Of a stretch of 64,000 nucleotides of DNA, positions 35,237 through 42,717 are shown one piece after another. Position numbers and translations under genes: made by a program. Source of the DNA: Rubrivivax rivuli (GTDB lineage Bacteria > Pseudomonadota > Gammaproteobacteria > Burkholderiales > Burkholderiaceae_C); assembly GCF_004016505.1 (NCBI RefSeq), contig NZ_SACR01000004.1, positions 124,001 through 188,000 on the forward strand, in the 5' to 3' direction. The first letter of the stretch is position 1. The number at the start of each line of letters is the position of its first letter. Below the pieces are notes generated by a model. The model saw only the letters and a list, made by a program, of their open reading frames with translations. It made no database searches and had not been told where the DNA came from.

Positions 35237-37654
35237 ATGAAGCGCGACCTTGCCCGACCCCGCCTCCAGCCCCTGATCACGGCCCTGGCCGTCTGCTTGG
35301 TGCTGGGGGCCTGCAGCAGCCGCGAAGACCGCATTGCCTCGGGCCTGCGCAAGGCGGCGGAACTGCAGCAGCAGGCCGATTGGGACAAGGCCGGTGTCGA
35401 GGTGCGCAACGTGCTGCAGATCGACCCCAAGAACGCCCCCGCCCACCTGCTGGCCGCGCAGATCAGCGAAGGCCAGCGCGAGGTGCAGCGCGCCTATGGC
35501 CAGTACGCCAAGGCGCTGGAGCTGCAACCCGGCATGGTGGATGCCAAGGCCGGCATGGCGCGGCTGCTGCTGGTTACCGGCGACCGCGCGCGCGCGCAGA
35601 CCCTCGTTGACGAGGTGCTGGCTGCCGCGCCGCAGCATGCGCGCGCGCGCACGCTGCAGGCTGCCCTGCTGGCGGCGCACGGGCAGGCTGCCCAGGCGCA
35701 GAAGGTGGCCGAAGAGGTGCTGAAGGACCCGCAGGCGCCCGTCGACGCCAGCCTGACACTGGCCGCCCTGCACACCAACGCCCAGCGCTGGCCCGAAGCC
35801 TTGCAGGTGCTGGATGCAGCGCTGCAGAAGCACCCGCGTGACATGGACCTGATCCAGGCTGCTGTGCAGGTGACCGCGGCCGCCAGCCCGGGCAACCCGG
35901 CGCTGGCTGGCAAGGCCGAGGCCTACTTTCGCCGCGCTACCGAAGCGGCGCCGCGCAATCATGAGCTGTGGCTGAGCTGGGCCCGTTACCACCTGGTCGC
36001 CAAAGAGGTCGACAAGGCCGAGTCCGTCATGCGCGCAGCCGTGCAGGCCCAGCCCGACGATGGCAAGCGGCGCCTCGCGCTGCTGGAGTTCGTGCGCGCC
36101 GTGCGTGGCGACGAGGCCGCGGAGAAGGCCTACCTGGCCGCCATCGACGAAAAGCCGCGTGACATGGCGGTGCGCTTCGGCCTGGCCCAGCTCTACCGCA
36201 GCACCGGCCGCTTGGCCCAGGCCAAGCAAACCCTGCAGTCCGTGCTGGACAAGGCCGACGACACCCCCAGCCTGCTGGCCGCGCGCAACCAGCTCGCGGC
36301 CCTGCACCTGGCCGAAGGGCAGCCGGCGGAGGCGCGCAGGCTGCTGGAAGAAGTGCTCAAGAGCAACCCGCGCGATGCCGCCGCGCTGCTCATGCGCGGC
36401 CGCATGCACCTGGCCGAGGGCCGGGCGCGCGACGCCGTGGCCGACCTGCGCGGTGCCCTGCGCGACCAGCCCGGTGCGGTGGAGGTGGTGCAACTGCTGG
36501 CCCAGGCCCACCAGGCCGCCGGCGAGCCGGCGCTGGCGCGCGATGCGCTGGCCGAGGGCGTGAAGCAGCGCCCGCGCGAGCCCGCCCTGCGCGCCCTGCT
36601 GGCCACCGCCATGGCCGAGGCCGGTGAACTCGACGCGGCGCACAACGAGCTCGAGCAGGCCTTGCGCCTGATGCCGCAGGCCGCCTCTCTGTACCAGCTG
36701 CAGGCCCAGCTTGCCTCCGCCCGGCGCGACTACGCCGGCGCTCAGGCCACGCTGGAGCGCTACCGCGCGGCCTTTCCGCAGGAGGCCGATCCGCACGTGC
36801 GCCTGGGGCGCCTGCTGACGCAGCAGGGCCGCACCGCGGCCGCGCTGCAGGCCTACGACGCTGGCGTGGCCGTGGCGCCTGCCGACCCAGCGCCCTTCCT
36901 GGCCGGCGTGGCGCTGCTGGGTGGTCTGAAGCGTTACGACGAAGCCCTGGCTCGCATCGCCGCGCGCGACCAGCAACAGCCCAACAACCGGGCCGTTCAT
37001 CTGCAGGTGCGTGGCGAAGTGCTGGCCCTGCGTGGCGACCTGGCCGGCGCCGAGCGGGTGTACCGCGAGGCGCTCGCCGCCACGCCGGGCCAGCTCAACG
37101 CCTATCTCGGCCTGGCGCGCGTGCAGCGCGCACAGGGCCGCACTGACGAGGCCTTGAAGGTGCTGGCCGACGGCGAGCGCGCGCTGCCGCAGGAACGGGT
37201 GCTGCCCACGCTGCGGGCCGAAACGCTGGCGCAGGCGGGGCGGCACGACGAGGCCATCGCGGCTTACGAGGTGCTGGCGCGACGCCACCCCGAAGACGAC
37301 GGCATCGCCAACAACCTGGCCTACCTGCTGGCCGAGTTCAAGGGCGACCGCGCGAGCACCGAGCGGGCGCTGCAACTGGCCTCGCGCTTTGCCGGCTCGC
37401 GCAATGCCGGGCACCTGGACAGCCTGGGCTGGATCCACTACCAGCTCGGCCAGTACGACAAGGCGCGGCCCTTGCTGGAGAAGGCCGTGTCGCTGGCCTC
37501 GCCGCCTTCGCCGCTGATGCAGCTGCACCTGGGCAAGGCCCTGGTGAAGACGGGCGACACCGAGCGTGGCCGGGCACTCATCCGCCAGGCGCTGGCCCGC
37601 GAGCCCAAGCTGCCCCGCGTGGAGGAAGCGCGGGCGCTGCTGGCCCAGGGCTGA
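35237..37654 (+). CDS. prsT: TPR-repeat lipoprotein of exosortase locus (PrsT-like)
   Basis: Exported lipoprotein of 805 residues. The lipobox is LVLGACSS (Cys26), followed by about 20 tetratricopeptide repeats that fill the chain (for example AYLGLARVQRAQGRTDEALK and GWIHYQLGQYDKARPLLEKA). Length, lipobox and repeats match the PEP-CTERM system TPR lipoprotein PrsT. It probably works as a periplasmic scaffold in assembly or export of the glycan or of the processed proteins. It starts eight bases after xrtD and ends eight bases before the GT41-like gene, so the three genes form one operon. PrsT is best known beside XrtA, so its presence with XrtD is a point to check. Confidence 0.75.
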   Translation: MKRDLARPRLQPLITALAVCLVLGACSSREDRIASGLRKAAELQQQADWDKAGVEVRNVLQIDPKNAPAHLLAAQISEGQREVQRAYGQYAKALELQPGMVDAKAGMARLLLVTGDRARAQTLVDEVLAAAPQHARARTLQAALLAAHGQAAQAQKVAEEVLKDPQAPVDASLTLAALHTNAQRWPEALQVLDAALQKHPRDMDLIQAAVQVTAAASPGNPALAGKAEAYFRRATEAAPRNHELWLSWARYHLVAKEVDKAESVMRAAVQAQPDDGKRRLALLEFVRAVRGDEAAEKAYLAAIDEKPRDMAVRFGLAQLYRSTGRLAQAKQTLQSVLDKADDTPSLLAARNQLAALHLAEGQPAEARRLLEEVLKSNPRDAAALLMRGRMHLAEGRARDAVADLRGALRDQPGAVEVVQLLAQAHQAAGEPALARDALAEGVKQRPREPALRALLATAMAEAGELDAAHNELEQALRLMPQAASLYQLQAQLASARRDYAGAQATLERYRAAFPQEADPHVRLGRLLTQQGRTAAALQAYDAGVAVAPADPAPFLAGVALLGGLKRYDEALARIAARDQQQPNNRAVHLQVRGEVLALRGDLAGAERVYREALAATPGQLNAYLGLARVQRAQGRTDEALKVLADGERALPQERVLPTLRAETLAQAGRHDEAIAAYEVLARRHPEDDGIANNLAYLLAEFKGDRASTERALQLASRFAGSRNAGHLDSLGWIHYQLGQYDKARPLLEKAVSLASPPSPLMQLHLGKALVKTGDTERGRALIRQALAREPKLPRVEEARALLAQG

Positions 37655-37662
37655 GGGCCGCG

Positions 37663-39960
37663 ATGGACGCCGTGGCAGCAGGCCAGGGGCCGGTGCACGA
37701 CGCCGTGCACGCCCAGCGGCATGCGCTGGCCGCGGCGCGCCAGCGCATGGAACTGGGCGACCTGATTGGCGGCTGCGAGCTGGCCAATGCGCTGCTGCAG
37801 CACGGGCCCGAGATCTTCGAGGCCCACCTGCTGCTGGCCATGGCGCATGTGCAGCTGGGCCAGGCGGCCCCGGCCCTGGCCCACGCCCAGCGCGCCACGC
37901 GGCTGCGCATGGGCGACGCGCAGGCCTGGTGGGTGCTGGGGCGGGCGCACAAGCTGTTGCACGACCTGCCCGAGGCCGTGGCCGCCTACCGCCAGGCGCT
38001 GCGCCTGCAGCCCGCGCTGGCCGAGGCCCACGTCAGCCTGGGCGTGGCCTTGCGGCACGGGGGCGACATCGAAGGTGCCATCGCGTGCCACGAAGCCGCC
38101 CTGGCCCTGAAGCCCGGCCTGGCCGCTGCGCGGGCCAACCTGGCCTATGCCAGGGCGGCGCAGGCCGAGCAGGCGCTGCAGCGCAGCGGCGATGCCGTGG
38201 CGCGCGACGAGATCGGCCCGGACCCGGCGCACATCGAGGAAGCACGCGCGGCCGCGGCCCTGGCCCCGGGCGATGCCCAGCTGCACTTCAACCTCGGCCT
38301 CCTGCTGCGCCGCGCGCGCCGGCGTGACGAGGCCATCGAGGCCTTCAACCGCGCGCTCGGCGCAGCCCCTGCACGCGTGGACATCTGCCTGCACCTGGGC
38401 CACGAGCTCGCGGCGGCCGGCTTCGGCGTGGCCGCCGTGCAGCTCTATGAACGCTGGCTGGCGCAGGGCCCGCGGCCCAGCCCGCCGGCCGTGCTGCGGG
38501 CGTTGGCGCACCAGCTCACGCGCGAGGGGCGGGCCGGCGAGGCCGTTGCGCTGGCCGAGCAGGCGCTGGCGCAGGAACCCGAGCCCAGCGGCTGGCTGCA
38601 GCTGTGCCACAGCCACCAGCAGGGCCGCCGGCTCGAAGCGGCGCTGGCGGCGGGGCGGCAGGCCATTGCGTTGTCGGGCGGCCGCTGGGCCATGCACTCG
38701 GTGCCGCTGATGGTGGCCAACTACCTGCTGGAAGACCCGCACGAGCTTGCGGCCCTGCATGCCGCCGCCGGCGCGGCCTTGCAGGCCGAACTGGCGTCGG
38801 GGCCGGCCCGCGCGGGCGCGCGGGTGGCGCGCCGGCCGCAGGCCGCCGCCCCAGGGGCCGCGCCGCGCCTGCGCGTGGGCCTGGTCACGGCCGATTTCTT
38901 CGACCACTCGGTGGCCTTCTTCATGGCACCGCTGCTGCAGCACCACGACCGCAGCCGCTTCGAGCTCGTCGTCTACTACAACCGCGGCTGGGGCGACGAC
39001 ACCACCGAGACCCTGCGCGGCTGGGCGGGGCGCTGGGTGGCGTGCGAACACCTGGGCGATGCGGCGCTCGTGCAGCGCATCCGCGACGACGGCATCGACG
39101 TGCTCATCGACCTCTCGGGCCACACCCTGGGCGGGCGCCTGCCGGTGTTTGCCGCCGGTGCAGCGCCTTTGCAGATGAGCTACCTGGGCTACCCCACCGT
39201 CTCCGGGGTGAGGGGCATGCACCGCCGCGTGAGCGACGCGGTCATCGACCCCGGCGACCAACCCGACATCGGCAGCGACCGGCCCCTGGTGCTGCCGCGC
39301 TCGATGTTCTGCTACCGGCCGCCGGCTTCGCCGCCTGTGCTGCCAGACTCGGGCGCCTCGGGCCGGGGGGTGCGCTTCGGTTCCTTCAACAACGTGGCCA
39401 AGCTCAGCGACCGCAGCCTGGCCTTGTGGGCGCAGGTGCTGCAGGCGGTGCCCGCATCGACCCTGCTGCTCAAGGGCGCCTCGGCCGCCGATGCCGCCAC
39501 ACGCGCCGACATCGAGGCCTTCTTCGCCGCGCGCGGCATCGGCGCCGAGCGGCTGCAGATGCGGCCCCGCACCGCGCGGCGAGACGAGCACCTGGCGTTG
39601 TATGGCGAGGTCGACATCGCGCTGGACAGCTTTCCGTACAACGGGGCCACCACCACCTGTGAAGCCCTGTGGATGGGCGTGCCGGTGATCAGCCTGTGCG
39701 GGCGCACGCACCCTTCGCGCATGGGGGCCTCGCTGCTGCGCGCCGCCGGGCAAGGTGAGTGGGTCTGCCAGACCGAAGCCGCGTTCGTCTCCAGGGCGGT
39801 AGCCCTGGCCGCCGACGGTGCTGCGCGTGCCGCGTGGCGTGCGCAGGCGCGGGCGCAGCTGCAGGCCAGCGAGTTGTTGGATGAAGCAGGCTTCGTCGCA
39901 GCCTTCCAGTTGGCGCTGGAGCAGGCCTGGGCCGAGCAGGCGCAGGCGCTGCCGCGTTGA
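37663..39960 (+). CDS. TPR plus O-GlcNAc-transferase-like (GT41) protein
   Basis: Protein of 765 residues: tetratricopeptide repeats in the first half (about 20-370) and a GT41 catalytic region (about 400-755) of the SPINDLY/OGT type. GLVTADFFDHSVAFFMAPLL keeps the histidine of the family, FNNVAKLSDRSLALW keeps the UDP-binding lysine, and THPSRMGASLLRAAG is the phosphate-site loop. Enzymes of this family glycosylate Ser/Thr or Asn of proteins in the cytoplasm. It is followed by a VPLPA-CTERM gene rich in Ser/Thr, which makes pre-export glycosylation a fair hypothesis. A 7-bp hairpin lies 14 bases after the stop. Confidence 0.85.
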   Translation: MDAVAAGQGPVHDAVHAQRHALAAARQRMELGDLIGGCELANALLQHGPEIFEAHLLLAMAHVQLGQAAPALAHAQRATRLRMGDAQAWWVLGRAHKLLHDLPEAVAAYRQALRLQPALAEAHVSLGVALRHGGDIEGAIACHEAALALKPGLAAARANLAYARAAQAEQALQRSGDAVARDEIGPDPAHIEEARAAAALAPGDAQLHFNLGLLLRRARRRDEAIEAFNRALGAAPARVDICLHLGHELAAAGFGVAAVQLYERWLAQGPRPSPPAVLRALAHQLTREGRAGEAVALAEQALAQEPEPSGWLQLCHSHQQGRRLEAALAAGRQAIALSGGRWAMHSVPLMVANYLLEDPHELAALHAAAGAALQAELASGPARAGARVARRPQAAAPGAAPRLRVGLVTADFFDHSVAFFMAPLLQHHDRSRFELVVYYNRGWGDDTTETLRGWAGRWVACEHLGDAALVQRIRDDGIDVLIDLSGHTLGGRLPVFAAGAAPLQMSYLGYPTVSGVRGMHRRVSDAVIDPGDQPDIGSDRPLVLPRSMFCYRPPASPPVLPDSGASGRGVRFGSFNNVAKLSDRSLALWAQVLQAVPASTLLLKGASAADAATRADIEAFFAARGIGAERLQMRPRTARRDEHLALYGEVDIALDSFPYNGATTTCEALWMGVPVISLCGRTHPSRMGASLLRAAGQGEWVCQTEAAFVSRAVALAADGAARAAWRAQARAQLQASELLDEAGFVAAFQLALEQAWAEQAQALPR

Positions 39961-39973
39961 GTGCGCGCCGCTG

Positions 39974-39991
39974 CCCCCACGAGCGTGGGGG
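39974..39991 (+). terminator. Hairpin after the GT41-like gene, weak terminator
   Basis: CCCCCAC-GAGC-GTGGGGG is a perfect 7-bp stem with a 4-base loop, 14 bases after the stop codon. No T-tract follows, so factor-independent termination is not assured. Confidence 0.35.
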
Positions 39992-40058
39992 AGCAGTCGA
40001 AGCTGGGGGGCTGCGTAGTCTGATCTCCTCATCCGCCGGGCCCTCGCACCCGGAACGA

Positions 40059-40081
40059 TGTCACGGAGCGGACCTAAGGTG
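40059..40081 (+). promoter_or_regulatory. TGTCAC-N8-CCTAAGGTG motif upstream of VPLPA-CTERM gene
   Basis: TGTCAC (40059-40064), eight bases, CCTAAGGTG (40073-40081). It is identical in words and spacing to the motif at 33560-33582 before xrtD. It lies 240 bases before the coding start, so a promoter within the long leader would be expected if the site is active. Confidence 0.45.
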
Positions 40082-40321
40082 CTGCAGTGGACGGAGGCGC
40101 CGGCGACGGCGGCCCCGAGCGGCTCAGGCAACTGGCCGTTTGGGGCTACGGAAGGCAGGTTTCGCGCGAGGTTGCGCGACACACGGCCTGCCTAGCCTAC
40201 CGGCAGTCGAGCGTGATCCGGTGTCTGCCGGGCGGCCGATGGTGCCGGACGCGTTGCAGCGTGCTGCAAGCGGCCGGCTGGCATGCACAAGGTCTGATTC
40301 AACCCAACGGAGAGAGATCCC

Positions 40322-41173
40322 ATGAAACTGAAAATGAAACTGGTGGCCGTGGCCGCTGCCCTGGCCTCGCTGGCCGGCGTTGCGCACGCCGACCTGACCA
40401 GCGGTTCGACCGTCAACAACGGCAGCTTCTCGCTGCTGGCCTTCAACACCGTCAGCCGCGACTGGTACATCCGCGACCTGGGCTACCTGCTCAATTCTTT
40501 CCTGCCCTCGTCGATCACCACGACGGCTGGCGACGGCGGCGTGACGGGCGACAAGACGCCTGACGCCGGCCTGCTGATCAACGGCAGCGTGCAGTCGAAC
40601 TTCTCGGATGCCGCTTTCGCAACCTGGTTCTCGGCGCAGACCGCCAGCGACGTGCGTTGGATGGTCGGCTCCTACGACCAGATCTCCAGCTCGAGCACCA
40701 CGAGCCAGCGCCGCGTGATCATGTCGTCGAAGAACGACGCGCAAACCTGGACGAACGCCAACCTGGACAGCTTCGTCGCTTCGGGCAACTGGGGCGGCTT
40801 GGCTTCGTTCTTCAACCCAGGTGGCCTGTCCAAGACCGGCACGAACATCTTTGCCCAGGCCGACACTGGCGCCAACGGTGGCTTGAACCTGAATACGTTG
40901 GGCACCGTCGGTGACAGCCAGTCGCTGTTCTATACGGTGCGCAGTGCCTTCACCGGTAGCAGCAGCAACCTCGCCACCACCACCCGCTTCGGCAACAGCA
41001 GTGAGTTCGCAACGATCACCCTGCAGGCCAACGGCGACCTGATCTACTCGCTGGCTGCTGCCACCACGGCGCCGCCCGTCCCGCTGCCCCCGGCACTGTG
41101 GATGATGGGCGCTGGCCTGGTCGCCATCGGCGGCATGGTGCGCCGCCGCCGCGCTGCGGCTCTGCAGGCCTGA
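40322..41173 (+). CDS. Secreted VPLPA-CTERM protein
   Basis: Exported protein of 283 residues with a signal peptide (MKLKMKLVAVAAALASLAGV, cleavage near AHADL) and the tail VPLPPALWMMGAGLVAIGGMV followed by RRRR, a VPLPA-type exosortase signal in which the last Ala of the motif is Pro. The mature part is rich in Ser, Thr, Asn and Gly (SSSSTTSQRR, GSSSNLATTTR), typical of surface matrix proteins and a possible target for protein glycosylation. GGAGAGAG lies five bases before the ATG. XrtD at 33645 is the presumed processing enzyme. The base composition is a little less GC-biased than its neighbours. No enzymatic motif is seen. Confidence 0.85.
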   Translation: MKLKMKLVAVAAALASLAGVAHADLTSGSTVNNGSFSLLAFNTVSRDWYIRDLGYLLNSFLPSSITTTAGDGGVTGDKTPDAGLLINGSVQSNFSDAAFATWFSAQTASDVRWMVGSYDQISSSSTTSQRRVIMSSKNDAQTWTNANLDSFVASGNWGGLASFFNPGGLSKTGTNIFAQADTGANGGLNLNTLGTVGDSQSLFYTVRSAFTGSSSNLATTTRFGNSSEFATITLQANGDLIYSLAAATTAPPVPLPPALWMMGAGLVAIGGMVRRRRAAALQA

Positions 41174-41195
41174 CCTGAACCTCCCTCGCTCACAC

Positions 41196-41221
41196 GGGGC
41201 AGCGGTCAACACCGCTGCCCC
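41196..41221 (+). other. Strong hairpin between two secreted-protein genes
   Basis: GGGGCAGCGGT-CAAC-ACCGCTGCCCC is a perfect 11-bp stem with a 4-base loop, 22 bases after one stop and 52 bases before the next start. No T-run follows. It could limit read-through, or stabilise the 3' end of the upstream message so that the two genes are expressed at different levels. Confidence 0.5.
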
Positions 41222-41273
41222 TGGCGGAGCGCTGCCTTGTTCCGACCTCAACCCCTCTGAGAGAGACCGAACC

Positions 41274-42629
41274 ATGAAACTGCACAAGATCGCCCTGGGC
41301 GTTGCCGCCCTCTCCGCCATCGCCAGCCCGGCGTTCGCGCTGACGGCCAGCACCTACAACCCGGCCAACGCCATGGAAATCTACGTCTCTGGCGCCACCG
41401 CCATGGACGTGGGCCTGGAGAACGCCACGCTGGCCATGTGCCAGTCCGGCACCATCCACAAGTACACCGTCAGCAACCAGGCCGTGTGGCTGTGCACGCC
41501 GCGCACCACCGGCGCCAACGCCATCGGCAACCTGGCCGGCCGCACCCAGTTGGCCGTGCACAAGCACTCGGTGGGCGGCTCCGGCAACGGCGTTGCCCCG
41601 GTGAACAACAGCACCCCGCTGCCCTTTCTGGACCTGGTGAAGATCGCCTCCAGCTGCGCCGCTGCCACGGGTGCGGCCACCACCATCGCCTGCACCGAGG
41701 CCTCGACCACCCTGACCACCACCCAGGTCGCCCCGCTGGGCATCAGCGACGTGGAGCCGCAGTTCTTCGGTGCCGCCACCGGCACCTACAACAACCTGAT
41801 CATCGAGCCGCTGGCCACCGTGATCTTCGGCCTGCCGGTCACCACCGCCGCCTACACGGCCCTGCAGGCCGCGCAAGGCCTGACGGTTGGCGCCACCGAT
41901 GCCGCCAACATTCCGAGCCTGAGCTCGGCGCAGGTCACGTCGCTGTTCACGCAAGAAGGCCAGACGTGGACGGCGGTGACGGGTGCCACTGTTGCGGGTG
42001 ATGACACCGTCTACGTGGCTCGGCGTGCTGACAGCTCCGGCACGCAGAAGACGTATGAGGCCGTGATCGCGCGCACCATCAACGGCATCGCGGCGGGCAA
42101 GAGCTGCAACGCCGGTCTGCCGACCTTCCTGGCCGGTCCTGAAGCCGTCGACAACAACGCCGCCAACAACCTGTGCAATGGCGACAACCTCATCGTCAAC
42201 AACAGCGGCTCGGGTCAGGTTGCGGCTTGCCTGAACCGCTTCAACAGCTTTGGCAAGGGCGCCATCGGCACGCTGACGACCGAGGCCGTCAGCGCCGCCG
42301 GTTGGAAGCACGTGCGCATCAACGGTCTGCTGGGCAACTACGCCAACGTCAAGAGCGGCGCCTACGGCCAGTACGGCGATGCCGCGCTGAACACGCGCCG
42401 CACGCCCGCCATCGACGGCGACCACGCCGCCTACAAGGCCGCCTTCAAGGCGCTGTTCGCTGCCGTGCCGACCCTGCACCCGGCGTTCGGCGATACCACC
42501 ACCGACGCCGGCAAGGCGGGTGTGATCGGCCTGAACAAGGTCACCGGCCAGACCACGGGCAACCCCTGGAACCGCACCGACGACGCGGGTGTCATTGACA
42601 ACTGCCGTCCGGCCCGCGCCGACTTCTGA
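41274..42629 (+). CDS. Secreted protein, possibly periplasmic-binding-protein-like
   Basis: Exported protein of 451 residues with a signal peptide (MKLHKIALGVAALSAIASPA, cleavage near AFALT). The start of the mature part, EIYVSGATAMD, and the later GNLAGRTQLAVHKHSVGGSGNGV resemble PstS-type substrate-binding folds, where YVSGAT and a GSG loop occur, but the match is weak. Six or so cysteines are spread along the chain. There is no PEP-CTERM tail. The gene follows the VPLPA-CTERM gene by 100 bases and ends before a clear terminator, so they are probably one transcription unit. Ligand unknown. Confidence 0.65.
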   Translation: MKLHKIALGVAALSAIASPAFALTASTYNPANAMEIYVSGATAMDVGLENATLAMCQSGTIHKYTVSNQAVWLCTPRTTGANAIGNLAGRTQLAVHKHSVGGSGNGVAPVNNSTPLPFLDLVKIASSCAAATGAATTIACTEASTTLTTTQVAPLGISDVEPQFFGAATGTYNNLIIEPLATVIFGLPVTTAAYTALQAAQGLTVGATDAANIPSLSSAQVTSLFTQEGQTWTAVTGATVAGDDTVYVARRADSSGTQKTYEAVIARTINGIAAGKSCNAGLPTFLAGPEAVDNNAANNLCNGDNLIVNNSGSGQVAACLNRFNSFGKGAIGTLTTEAVSAAGWKHVRINGLLGNYANVKSGAYGQYGDAALNTRRTPAIDGDHAAYKAAFKALFAAVPTLHPAFGDTTTDAGKAGVIGLNKVTGQTTGNPWNRTDDAGVIDNCRPARADF

Positions 42630-42672
42630 TTGGACCCGCCTTGGCGCCCGCAGCTGCGGGTGCCGGGATTGC

Positions 42673-42702
42673 GAAGGGCCCCGTTCGGGGCCCTTCTTTT
42701 TT
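42673..42702 (+). terminator. Rho-independent terminator
   Basis: GAAGGGCCCC-GTTC-GGGGCCCTTC is a perfect 10-bp stem followed by six T. It lies 43 bases after the binding-protein-like gene and before the convergent GT41-like gene, and ends plus-strand transcription here. Confidence 0.92.
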
Positions 42703-42717
42703 GGGGTGACGTGCCTT

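Larger units (their letters stand above)
39961..40321. other. Long leader region before the VPLPA-CTERM gene
   Basis: This 361-base spacer has no gene I can support. It holds a hairpin (CCCCCAC-GAGC-GTGGGGG, 39974-39991), the TGTCAC-N8-CCTAAGGTG motif (40059-40081), CTACGGAAGGC (40146-40156), and a nested stem GGCAGG...CCTGCC (40154-40192) enclosing CGCGC...GCGCG. GGAGAGAG precedes the ATG of the next gene. TGGCAT at 40279-40284 resembles a -24 element of sigma-54, but the -12 GC is absent. Confidence 0.5.

Noticed and set aside
40279..40295. Sigma-54-like promoter before the VPLPA-CTERM gene
   Set aside because: TGGCAT could be the -24 box, but the -12 position has GT where GC is needed. 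Position relative to the ATG is suitable, but the match is incomplete.
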